A stretch of DNA of 56,343 bases from Halothiobacillus sp. (GTDB lineage: Bacteria > Pseudomonadota > Gammaproteobacteria > Halothiobacillales > Halothiobacillaceae): contig JAGXHU010000084.1 of assembly GCA_024636015.1 (NCBI GenBank), forward strand, positions 1 to 56,343, given 5' to 3'. Below the pieces are notes generated by a model. It had not been told where the DNA came from. It saw nothing but the letters and a program-made list of their open reading frames with translations, and searched no databases. This document shows positions 1 through 7,201 of this stretch, in pieces; within the stretch, counting starts at the first letter, position 1, and the number at the start of each line of letters is the position of its first letter. Made by a program: the position numbers and the translations under genes.

Positions 1-1
1 C

Positions 2-340
2 ATCCGCCCCGAACTGTTCCTCCCCACCGAGACCATGGCGCGGGAAGCCGCCCGGCGCTATCGACAGGTGGTTGTCACTCAGCGCTACGTGTTTGGCAAG
101 GATGTCTTCCCCGAAACGCCGCTCGCACTACGCTATTTCCGGAAACCGGGCGAGGGCTTCGCCCATCAGGACGGACGGCCCTACCAACTGGGCGACGTCA
201 TTACCGATCGCCCGATCAATACGACACAGGGCGATTTCAGCTACGGCATGGGCACCACCCCCACCCTGATCGATACCGACAAACCGTTCTCACAGGGCGG
301 CGACTTTGTTCCGGATTACGTCCCGCTACTGAAGCCCTGA
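2..340 (+). CDS. Hypothetical protein, C-terminal part, cut by window edge
   Basis: The frame is open from the first complete codon of the window to a TGA at 338-340, giving about 112 residues, so this is the 3' end of a gene that starts outside. The visible part is soluble-looking and rich in Pro, Tyr and Gly. It has no membrane segment and no motif I recognise. An internal ATG at 35 is in frame but has no convincing ribosome binding site, so I do not treat it as the start. The downstream gene begins 118 bases later with its own ribosome binding site. I cannot assign a function. Confidence 0.5.
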   Translation: MRPELFLPTETMAREAARRYRQVVVTQRYVFGKDVFPETPLALRYFRKPGEGFAHQDGRPYQLGDVITDRPINTTQGDFSYGMGTTPTLIDTDKPFSQGGDFVPDYVPLLKP

Positions 341-457
341 CGCGCGGAGAGGAGGAAATCGACGTCGTCCCGATCCTGACACCGTGGTTCCACGCCACAC
401 GCCCTTAGGCATGTAATACTGCGCAGTATTTCGTATCAAAACAGGAAGGCTGATACC

Positions 458-1630
458 TTGCAGACGCGCCCCATCTCGCTCGTTCATCGCTATGCACACC
501 CTGAGCGCTTTACGCGCAGCCTGATTGTCGCGATTGTCTTGAGCTTTGCCTTTTTGGCGATCTCAGCACTTATTTTTTATCTACAAACGCATCCGGCCAC
601 CACCACCGACACAGACGGTTGGGATAAATTTCAGTACCTCGCCGCCCTCATCGGAGGGCTTCTATTGGGGTTATTACTGGTTCCCGCCGTCCTAACGCTG
701 AGACGGCAAACCGTACGGATCGATGACCTCGGCATCCAATTCGACAACGGGGGCGGTTGGCTGGGCTTTATCTTTGGCAGATCCTGGTCGCTCCGCTGGG
801 GCGAAATCGAGCATGCCGCCTGGCAATTTACCCCCCAGCAGTTGCGGGCCACGCGACTCGCGCTGCGGGCAGAGAAAGACACGCGGCTATTGGTGCCCTG
901 GGTGTGGCTGGACCCGAATCAACCCGCCTCCCAAACACCCCATTCGATCTGGCGACCGACCCGCGCCAAATTCCTGCCCATCCTGGAACACATGCCGATT
1001 GCCGAGGCGATCAGCGCCCGGCGTCCCGATCTGGGTCTGGCGACCGCCAATGCCGAGGGCAAAATCACCAAAGGCTTCGATCTGAACGGCGTCACACCCG
1101 TTACCGGCCTGATCGCCGCCACGATGGCCTTCGGCGTGCTTTATTTCATCGTCGAGAACTACTTCGCCCTGTCAGCGTTTTACGTCAACGGTCCGCCGTG
1201 GGTGGTGCTGATCGGAGCGGCCATCGCCAGCGGCGCGATCATCCTGGCGATCTTGCGCCGCACCGAACCCAAACGCAGCGATAGCCCCATCTATGCCCTG
1301 CTGTTTGCCATCGCAATCGGCTTCATCGCCTACCCGCTATCGATCCGGATCAATATGTGGACCGCACCGCAGCCGGCGATTTCCAGTCCCTATCAACTGG
1401 GCGGCGACTACCTCTGGCATCCCACACATAATCCCAAACTGCCCGTCCTCGATATCTACTTGAAAAGCAGCCAGTGGTGGCGGCAGTTCGGCCCCGGCGA
1501 CACCCATCACTTCACCGTACAACACGGCGGCCTCGGTGACTGGCTGATCGATATGAAGGCGCTGCATCAAGAACAACAAAACTTCTACCACTGCGACGGT
1601 GTACTGGATTGCACGGGTGGCAGTCATTGA
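458..1630 (+). CDS. Multi-pass inner-membrane protein of unknown function
   Basis: This 390-residue protein starts at a TTG; an AGGAAGG sequence about ten bases upstream supports that start. Five hydrophobic segments are visible: two near the N-terminus (about residues 20-45 and 63-83), then a soluble stretch of about 120 residues, then three more (about 210-232, 242-265 and 275-295). The last 90 residues are polar and carry two cysteines near the end (CDGVLDC). It is followed after 28 bases by a thioredoxin-fold gene in the same direction, so the two may be co-transcribed. The paired C-terminal cysteines next to a thioredoxin gene are suggestive but prove nothing. No family is recognised. 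Confidence 0.6.
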   Translation: MQTRPISLVHRYAHPERFTRSLIVAIVLSFAFLAISALIFYLQTHPATTTDTDGWDKFQYLAALIGGLLLGLLLVPAVLTLRRQTVRIDDLGIQFDNGGGWLGFIFGRSWSLRWGEIEHAAWQFTPQQLRATRLALRAEKDTRLLVPWVWLDPNQPASQTPHSIWRPTRAKFLPILEHMPIAEAISARRPDLGLATANAEGKITKGFDLNGVTPVTGLIAATMAFGVLYFIVENYFALSAFYVNGPPWVVLIGAAIASGAIILAILRRTEPKRSDSPIYALLFAIAIGFIAYPLSIRINMWTAPQPAISSPYQLGGDYLWHPTHNPKLPVLDIYLKSSQWWRQFGPGDTHHFTVQHGGLGDWLIDMKALHQEQQNFYHCDGVLDCTGGSH

Positions 1631-1658
1631 GGCATAACCAATCGGGGAAATCCGCACA

Positions 1659-1988
1659 ATGCTCAACACTTCAGACATTTCCACCTTTAATGATGCGCTG
1701 CGTACGCATCCTGCCGTGCTTATCCTGTTCGGTGGCGAACAGTGCGGGGTCTGTCAGGTCATCAAGCCCAAGCTAGAACAGCTGCTAACGGACGCCTTTC
1801 CCGAAATCGAATGGCTGTATGTCGACTGCGAACAACAACCGGAGATCTGCGGACAGTCCGGCGTGTTCAGCCTGCCGACCGTGAAGTTTTACCTGGAAGG
1901 ACAATTGAGCCTGGAGATGAGCCGGGTGTTCAGCCTCAGTGTGCTGGCCCAGGACATCGAGCGACTCTATCGATTATGGAAAGATTAA
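1659..1988 (+). CDS. Thioredoxin-family protein (CGVC active site)
   Basis: A 109-residue single-domain protein with the thioredoxin fold pattern: a hydrophobic strand (AVLILFGG), a redox motif C29-G-V-C32 followed by a helix, and the conserved cis-proline loop (FSLPTVKFYLEG). It has no signal peptide, so it should act in the cytoplasm on disulfides of partner proteins. The classic motif is CGPC; the Val for Pro change and the short length point to a thioredoxin-like protein rather than the main TrxA. It follows the membrane protein gene by 28 bases and converges with the RIO kinase gene. The family is secure but the substrate is unknown. Confidence 0.8.
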   Translation: MLNTSDISTFNDALRTHPAVLILFGGEQCGVCQVIKPKLEQLLTDAFPEIEWLYVDCEQQPEICGQSGVFSLPTVKFYLEGQLSLEMSRVFSLSVLAQDIERLYRLWKD

Positions 1989-2048
1989 TTAGGGGCACCA
2001 CTGCGTAGTGGCGCAAAGCCCTTCAGTTATTGCGTCCTATGCGCTGAC

Positions 2049-2894
2049 TTAAGCATCCTGCATACGCTGTCGGCGTTCGTCCTCTTCTTCCTGAGCCGCC
2101 TGGATCACGCGAAGCACTGTGTCCACATCGGCGTCTGGCGTGTTGTCCACGAACAGGCCCGTCAGCGCGACGTCCGGGAGCAATGCGCCATCCTCGTACA
2201 GCGCCCAGATTTCCTTGGCATACTGAGTCCCCTCCAGCGCCGGGGCGTATAGGGCGTAGTACGCAGTGATGCGATCCACATCCCGTGCCAGCATCCATTG
2301 GGCATTGTTGTTCGCCGATGCATCCACGGCCTGGGGCAGGTCGATGATCACCGGGCCGGCCTCATCCACCAGCACATTGAATTCCGACAGATCACCGTGC
2401 ACCAAGCCGACACACAGCATGCGCACCACATAATTCATGAGCACGGCATGCTGCGCCATCGCCTCTTCTGACGATAGAGCAACATCGTTCAAGAGCGGCG
2501 CGACCTGACCATCCTCAACGGTGACCAGCTCCATCAGCAACACGCCATCAAAGCAGCCGTAGGGCTTTGGCACACGCACACCTGCGTCGGCCAGACGATA
2601 CAGCGCATCGACCTCGGCATTCTGCCAGGCCGCCTCTTGCTGATCGCGGCCGAAGCGGGTGCCTTTTTCCATGGCACGCGCCTGGCGACTGTTCCGCACC
2701 TTGCGCCCTTCCTGATAATGCACAGCCTGTTTGAAGCTGCGCTGTGATGCTTCCTTGTAGACCTTGGCGCAACGGATCTCGTCACCGCAACGCACAATAT
2801 ACACGGCCGCTTCCTTACCGCTCATCAACGGGCGGAGCACCTCGTCTACAAGGCCATCATCAATCAGGGGCTGGATTCTTTTCGGGGTTTTCAT
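2049..2894 (-). CDS. RIO-type serine protein kinase
   Basis: A 281-residue protein with the RIO kinase pattern: a nucleotide-binding segment GKEAAVYI near residues 27-34, a lysine in CAKVYKEA, the hinge LLMELV, the catalytic loop VHGDLSEFNVLV, and the metal-binding segment VIIDLPQAVD, where RIO proteins have a shorter DFG-equivalent. RIO kinases phosphorylate serine and act in ribosome maturation in archaea and eukaryotes; the bacterial members are much less understood. The last 25 residues are acidic and arginine-rich and look like a flexible tail. The gene is monocistronic and converges with the thioredoxin-like gene. Confidence 0.85.
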   Translation of the reverse strand: MKTPKRIQPLIDDGLVDEVLRPLMSGKEAAVYIVRCGDEIRCAKVYKEASQRSFKQAVHYQEGRKVRNSRQARAMEKGTRFGRDQQEAAWQNAEVDALYRLADAGVRVPKPYGCFDGVLLMELVTVEDGQVAPLLNDVALSSEEAMAQHAVLMNYVVRMLCVGLVHGDLSEFNVLVDEAGPVIIDLPQAVDASANNNAQWMLARDVDRITAYYALYAPALEGTQYAKEIWALYEDGALLPDVALTGLFVDNTPDADVDTVLRVIQAAQEEEDERRQRMQDA

Positions 2895-3038
2895 AGCGGC
2901 AAAGTAGCATGTGGAGCCAGATTACGTATCCAAATTTTCCGGGGAGTCACGTACATTTCCACCGGACCCAAATCAAACCTGGGCAGCGCGGAACGGCATG
3001 TGATCGGAATGAAACGACGAGATCGGGTTAACTCTGTT

Positions 3039-3596
3039 TTAGAAGAATGGAATATATGCATATCCTCGCAGTTGCAGGTCAATAATACGCGAATAGGCAT
3101 CGTGCACCACGGTCACCCCCGGCAGGAGGTCTTCCGGTTTCCAGCCATGCCCTTTCAGGGTTTCATAACAGGCTTCAATGTGCGCGCCCTTTTCAAGCAA
3201 CCCCTTGATCACATGCTTGTTGGGGTTACCCAGCAGCGTGTCTTTGTATTTACTATACGCCGCATCATTGAGTAACCAATACCCTGCCGCACCATGAAGC
3301 ACCAGGTGCATATCCACGTTTTTCGAATCGATGCCCATCGCGTCATAGCTTTCGTACAAACCGCGGGCATAGAAAAGCGGCTTGCCGACACCCGCCTCCC
3401 AAACATCATTCTTGATGCCATACACAACACGAATATTCTGGGTGTTCTTGATGCCAATCACGTGATCCCAGCTAAAACCGGGGGCCAAAGGACCACGTGT
3501 CCCCGCCGAGGCGATGGTGGTCACGGCCGCAAACAAAATCAGGGCGGTCAGTGTCAGGTTGACTAAAAATCGGGGGCGCGCATAGCCATTTTCCAT
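3039..3596 (-). CDS. Exported DsrE/DsrF-family protein
   Basis: A 185-residue protein with an N-terminal signal segment (basic start, hydrophobic core LTLTALILFAAVTTIASA with an AxA-like cleavage site near residue 31). The mature part has the DsrE-like pattern: a strand with a DMHLVLHGAAGYWLL segment, GAHIEACYETLKGHGW carrying the single conserved-type cysteine, and the end VTVVHDAYSRIIDLQLRGYAYIPF. DsrE-type proteins carry sulfur on cysteine in cytoplasmic sulfur trafficking; periplasmic homologues are common in sulfur oxidisers but their job is not settled. It stands alone, 140 bases upstream of the RIO kinase gene in the same direction. The link to the sox genes elsewhere in the window is inferred. 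Confidence 0.75.
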   Translation of the reverse strand: MENGYARPRFLVNLTLTALILFAAVTTIASAGTRGPLAPGFSWDHVIGIKNTQNIRVVYGIKNDVWEAGVGKPLFYARGLYESYDAMGIDSKNVDMHLVLHGAAGYWLLNDAAYSKYKDTLLGNPNKHVIKGLLEKGAHIEACYETLKGHGWKPEDLLPGVTVVHDAYSRIIDLQLRGYAYIPFF

Positions 3597-3833
3597 CGGG
3601 GTTTTCTCCGTGTTTGAGCGGCTGAGTCAAAAGTGGTGCGCACTTTTCGTCCTCAGTCGCCCCAAAAAAGTTCTAGTCAGCCGCTTGTGAGTGTAATGAA
3701 TGAAACCCAGACCAACAATTTATTGAACCGGATATTCTCAGCGAGACTCATAGAGCTCGGGGAACCCAGCGGGCTGAGGCGGGAAATCACAAAGGGCCGC
3801 TGGGGCACCAAACCATGAATTTTGGCGGAAGCA

Positions 3834-3854
3834 TCGCGCTGAGGTTCAGCGCGA
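3834..3854. other. Perfect 9-bp stem-loop at the chromosome-island border
   Basis: TCGCGCTGA and its complement TCAGCGCGA are separated by three bases (GGT), ten bases outside the left attachment repeat. Before integration this hairpin would have lain just downstream of the tRNA-Ile gene, so it may be the original tRNA terminator or processing signal. No T-run follows on either strand, so it is not a canonical intrinsic terminator. The rest of 3597-4090 holds the attachment site, the arm-like sites and no gene. Confidence 0.45.
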
Positions 3855-3864
3855 CAATAGAAAA

Positions 3865-3912
3865 TGGTGGGCCCAGTAGGACTTGAACCTACGACCAATC
3901 GATTATGAGTCG
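3865..3912. repeat. Distal attachment repeat (displaced tRNA-Ile 3' fragment)
   Basis: These 48 bases match 20383-20430 exactly and in the same orientation. They correspond to the CCA end, acceptor strand, T-arm, variable loop and the 3' side of the anticodon arm through the anticodon of tRNA-Ile(CAU). The match ends at 3912, where the sequence no longer continues into a tRNA 5' half, so this is a displaced fragment and not a working tRNA gene. It marks the left border of the element. Confidence 0.93.
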
Positions 3913-4041
3913 CCCATTTATACCGTTTGCCTGTGTTGATTGGTATATGCAAAATAACATACAATCAACCAGAAACAGGCATTTATTGAAATTTTGCGCT
4001 GATGCCATGTTGATTGATATTCCGATAAATTGTGAAAATTT

Positions 4042-4076
4042 GGTTACATCCTAGGTTACATCCTGACGATGTAACC
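4042..4076. promoter_or_regulatory. Putative integrase arm sites, left end
   Basis: GGTTACATC occurs at 4042-4050 and 4054-4062, 12 bases apart, and its complement GATGTAACC at 4068-4076. The same paired motif with the same 12-base spacing sits inside the right end (20306-20326). Short repeats between the attachment core and the int gene are typical arm-type binding sites for tyrosine recombinases, and they could also overlap the int promoter. Binding is inferred. Confidence 0.45.
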
Positions 4077-4090
4077 AATTAAGGGGCAAT

Positions 4091-5431
4091 ATGGCACGCG
4101 TAAACTTCACTGCTGGACGCATATCGGCATTCAAGTGCACAGAGGGAAAGTCCCAGGCATTTCTCTGGGATAGCGACACAAAGCAGCTCGCGTTGAGAGT
4201 CACGCCCAATGGCGAACCGTCATTTGTCTTTCAGTCGACCTATGCCGGAAATAAGGTGCGGATCACGATCGGCAGACCTGCAGTGTGGTCGATCGATGAT
4301 GCACGCAAGAAGGCTCGCGAGCTCCAGTCGGTAATTGATGCCGGCCGAGATCCCCGCGAAGTCAAAAAAGCAGCGGCCGCCAAAGATGACGCAATCAGGA
4401 CAGAGCGAGAAGAGAAACGCATCCAGCATGAAGCCGAAGCCGTTACCGTCGGTCAGGCATGGTTGGAATACGTCGCTGAGAAATCAAAAGGCGACGGATG
4501 GGGCGAAGTATCCAGAACCCACCACCGGAAAGCAGCACAGGCCGGGGGCATAGCTTTTACAGGCCGCACCAAGGGCACAACCACGCCGGGCGTTTTGTTC
4601 TCCCTGATGGAATATCGCCTTGTTGACCTGACACCTCAAAAAATAACGGCATGGGCAGAGAATGAGGCAAAGATTCGCGCTACCTCAGCCCGGCTTGGCT
4701 GGCGACTGCTTCGGGCGTTTCTGAATTGGTGCATGGAAGATGACCGCTATCAGCGGTTAGTCGGGCAGACGAACCCGGCCAAAACAAAAAAGGCGCGGCA
4801 GGCAATTGGCGAACCGTCGGCAAAACAAGATGCGCTGTTAAAAACACAGCTTCCTGCATGGTTTGAGGCGGTCCGCACCATGGGCAATCCGGTTATGTCT
4901 GCATATCTCCAGGCGCTGCTACTGACCGGAGCGCGACCGTCTGAAATTCTTGGGATCAAGTGGGTCGATGTTGAAACCACTTGGAAGGCTTTGACCATCC
5001 GCGACAAGGTGGAGGGAACGCGCGTCATACCGCTGACTCCGTATGTCCACCACCTGATCGCCAGGCTGCCACGTCGCAACGAATGGGTGTTTGCATCGAC
5101 CACCACGGCTGCCCGTCATATCTCGTTACCGAACCACCAGCACACAGCAGCGTGCACCGTGGCCGGTATTGATGGCCTAACCCTGCACGGACTCCGAAGG
5201 TCATTCAAATCCCTGTCAGAGTGGCTTGAGCTTCCCGCTGGAGTCGTCGCTCAGATCATGGGCCACAAGCCAAGTGCGACGGTTGAGCGTCATTACGCCG
5301 TCAGGCCGTTGGATTTGCTCGCGCTCCATCTTGAAAAGTTTGAGGCATGGATGCTGGATCAGGCGGGTGTTGAGTTTGACCGGGCTACTGAACCAGGCTC
5401 GTTTCGAGTAGTTGCTGGCGGTGTGGAATGA
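4091..5431 (+). CDS. int: P4-type tyrosine integrase (DUF4102 arm domain)
   Basis: A 446-residue site-specific recombinase. The N-terminal 100 residues fit the DUF4102 arm-binding domain (LALRVTPNG, then the IGRPAVWSIDDARKKA segment), followed by a core-binding region and the catalytic domain with Arg282 (TGARPSEIL), H366-x-x-R369 (HGLRR), the GHK box and nucleophile Tyr402 (ERHYAV). It catalyses recombination between the 48-bp attachment sites. An AAGGGGC sequence precedes the ATG. Its stop overlaps the next gene by four bases. In most P4-like islands the integrase gene lies beside the intact tRNA; here it lies at the opposite end, beside the displaced fragment, and reads inward. Confidence 0.95.
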   Translation: MARVNFTAGRISAFKCTEGKSQAFLWDSDTKQLALRVTPNGEPSFVFQSTYAGNKVRITIGRPAVWSIDDARKKARELQSVIDAGRDPREVKKAAAAKDDAIRTEREEKRIQHEAEAVTVGQAWLEYVAEKSKGDGWGEVSRTHHRKAAQAGGIAFTGRTKGTTTPGVLFSLMEYRLVDLTPQKITAWAENEAKIRATSARLGWRLLRAFLNWCMEDDRYQRLVGQTNPAKTKKARQAIGEPSAKQDALLKTQLPAWFEAVRTMGNPVMSAYLQALLLTGARPSEILGIKWVDVETTWKALTIRDKVEGTRVIPLTPYVHHLIARLPRRNEWVFASTTTAARHISLPNHQHTAACTVAGIDGLTLHGLRRSFKSLSEWLELPAGVVAQIMGHKPSATVERHYAVRPLDLLALHLEKFEAWMLDQAGVEFDRATEPGSFRVVAGGVE

Positions 5432-5988
5432 ATGTGCCCTGTGATGAAACAAAGAAGCAGATGCTGCGCATTCAAGCCGCGCTCAAGGCAAAAGGGATCG
5501 ACTGGCAGATACCCGAAAACTTTGCCTATATCAGCGAAGAAGCACGCGCACTTGCGGTGCTTTTGAATGCTGCGGTAGATGAGTCTGACCTGGTAATGCA
5601 AATGGTCGAATCTGGATTGCTGGAGTCTAAGTACACTACGTTGAGCCCCGTCTCACCAATGGGTGTGCTCATGATTGTGACGAGAGCCGATAAGTCCTTA
5701 TTTACCGCGCGCCAGAGTAAATTAGCGAAAAATCCGCGCGGAGTAAGGGAGAACATTGCCAAAGCAGAGTTGGTCGATGCCATGGTCCGGGCTCGTCGAG
5801 ATGGGATAACTTTCAAGGCGTTTATGCAGCAGCTAGAAAACGGATCAGTTACCGGACTTCAGGCCAGTATGGACACACAAACCCGTTACCAGATCGACTC
5901 GGATAATTCCGATAAAGCCTATTTCGCTATGTACAGCACGCTTGAGCGCAAACTCTGGACAAAGGCCGATTCACCTCTAACCGGCTAA
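5428..5988 (+). CDS. Hypothetical protein coupled to integrase
   Basis: A 186-residue, mostly helical protein starting in the ATGA overlap with the integrase stop, so it is probably translationally coupled. It has no signal peptide, membrane segment or recognised motif. It contains one Cys near the start and a charged middle (about residues 95-125, KLAKNPRGVRENIAKAELVD) that could contact nucleic acid. Position between int and the AlpA-like gene suggests an early regulatory or accessory role, but no function can be assigned. Confidence 0.6.
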   Translation: MNVPCDETKKQMLRIQAALKAKGIDWQIPENFAYISEEARALAVLLNAAVDESDLVMQMVESGLLESKYTTLSPVSPMGVLMIVTRADKSLFTARQSKLAKNPRGVRENIAKAELVDAMVRARRDGITFKAFMQQLENGSVTGLQASMDTQTRYQIDSDNSDKAYFAMYSTLERKLWTKADSPLTG

Positions 5989-6010
5989 GGTTCCGGTAGG
6001 GCGTAACTCT

Positions 6011-6035
6011 GTTCCTGTTTTCAACAAACAGGAAC
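6011..6035 (+). promoter_or_regulatory. Hairpin that buries the alpA ribosome binding site
   Basis: GTTCCTGTTT pairs perfectly with AAACAGGAAC across a five-base loop (TCAAC), a 10-bp stem. The AGGAA at 6030-6034 is the only plausible ribosome binding site for the ATG at 6042 and lies wholly in the stem. Structure at this place would lower translation of the AlpA-like gene unless it is opened. The folding is seen in sequence; the regulatory effect is inferred. Confidence 0.55.
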
Positions 6036-6041
6036 CAAGCC

Positions 6042-6254
6042 ATGCACCCCCGAACATTCTCATACCCGCCAATTGCACAAGAATCTCGTGCAGCGCTTCC
6101 GACAAAAGAAGCGGCATTCCATCTAAACCGTGCCGAACAAACCATGCGCTTGTGGGCCTGTCACGAAAACGGCCCCATCCGACCAATCAGAATAAATGGC
6201 CGCCTTGCTTGGCGAACCGATGACATTCGCACATTGTTGGGGGTTGGCCAATGA
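6042..6254 (+). CDS. AlpA-like helix-turn-helix regulator/excisionase
   Basis: A 70-residue protein with one winged helix-turn-helix of the MerR/AlpA class: LPTKEAAFHLNRAEQTMRLWA followed by PIRPIRINGRLAWRTDDIRTLL, the usual pattern in which a recognition helix is followed by a wing and a short C-terminal helix. In P4-like elements AlpA activates or directs excision by the P4-type integrase, so it is the likely partner of the integrase at 4091. Its stop overlaps the primase gene start by four bases. Its ribosome binding site is buried in a 10-bp stem just upstream. Confidence 0.75.
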   Translation: MHPRTFSYPPIAQESRAALPTKEAAFHLNRAEQTMRLWACHENGPIRPIRINGRLAWRTDDIRTLLGVGQ

Positions 6255-7201
6255 AAAACCCCCGGCACACAGACGGGGGTTCGGCTTCGGAGACCGGCAC
6301 CTATTCTAACCCAATCGAACAATTCCGCGCTGCAATTTCAGAGGTAGGCATAGTGCCGCCCTCTCACATTGAAGCGGACGGAGCAATTCACCGCTATCAC
6401 GTTGAAGGCGATAAACACAGTAGAAAGGATGGTTGGTACTGTTTGCACTTGGATGGCATTCCAGCCGGATCATTCGGGCATTGGCGCGAAGGGATCAGTC
6501 ACACATGGAGCGCCAAGCAAAAGCACCTGATGACCACGGCCGAACGTGCAGAACATCACCACCGTATGGATGATGCTCGCCGCCAGCGCGCTGAACTGGA
6601 ACGTCACAATCACGAACAGGCTGCAATCAGAGCTAAGTCGATTTTTGCCCCAGCGACACTGGCAAGCGACACCCATCTGTATTTGGTGAAAAAGGGTATT
6701 TCTGCCGGTATAGCCAAGCAATCACGCGGTGCACTTGTTCTGCCGATTGTGAGTTTCGACAACAAACTGGCGAGCCTCCAATTCATCCAGCCGGATGGTT
6801 CCAAGCGTCTTTTATCAGGCGGAGCCAAACGCGGCAATTACATTCCGGCTGGCGGCAATGTCATGGAGCCGAGCAGGGTAATCATTTGCGAAGGATGGGC
6901 AACTGGTCGGACATTATCCGAACTCGATCCGGCTGCACTCATCATGGCCGCGATAGATGCTGGAAACCTTCAGGCCGTGGCGATGAATGCTCGTGCCAAG
7001 TGGCCGCATCTCCCCCTGGTCATCGCTGGCGACGATGACCGACTGACTGATGGCAATCCCGGACGGACTAAAGCCAACGCGGCCGCGATTACTTCCGGGG
7101 CATCTCTGATGTTTCCGCAATGGGGCGACGACATGCCACAAAGCCTGAGCGACTGGAACGATTGGCGCCAGTGGATGAGGACGAATGGGGGTGGCTCATG
7201 A
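6251..7201 (+). CDS. Toprim-domain primase
   Basis: A 316-residue protein. The C-terminal half holds a Toprim domain: a strand ending in ICEGWATGRTL with catalytic-type Glu214, and AGDDDR with Asp261-263, the acidic residues that bind magnesium. The N-terminal part (FRAAISEVGIVPPSHIEADGAIHR, then WYCLHLDGIPAGSFGHWREG) matches the arrangement in small mobile-element primases. No zinc-finger cysteine set is visible. It should make primers for replication of the excised element together with the DUF3631 ATPase, whose ATG lies in a four-base overlap with its stop. The histidine-rich linker around residue 100 is probably flexible. Confidence 0.85.
   Translation: MKNPRHTDGGSASETGTYSNPIEQFRAAISEVGIVPPSHIEADGAIHRYHVEGDKHSRKDGWYCLHLDGIPAGSFGHWREGISHTWSAKQKHLMTTAERAEHHHRMDDARRQRAELERHNHEQAAIRAKSIFAPATLASDTHLYLVKKGISAGIAKQSRGALVLPIVSFDNKLASLQFIQPDGSKRLLSGGAKRGNYIPAGGNVMEPSRVIICEGWATGRTLSELDPAALIMAAIDAGNLQAVAMNARAKWPHLPLVIAGDDDRLTDGNPGRTKANAAAITSGASLMFPQWGDDMPQSLSDWNDWRQWMRTNGGGS

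Noticed and set aside
3633..3818. 61-codon frame between the DsrE gene and the left attachment site
   Set aside because: No ribosome binding site, no motif, and it lies in a border region expected to be non-coding.
3865..3912. tRNA-like sequence at the left border
   Set aside because: It contains only the 3' part of the tRNA and the 5' half does not follow, so it is an attachment fragment and not a second tRNA gene.
7120..7197. N-terminal extension of the replication ATPase
   Set aside because: The upstream ATG lies within the primase gene and the ATGA overlap at 7198 is the standard coupling used along this operon.
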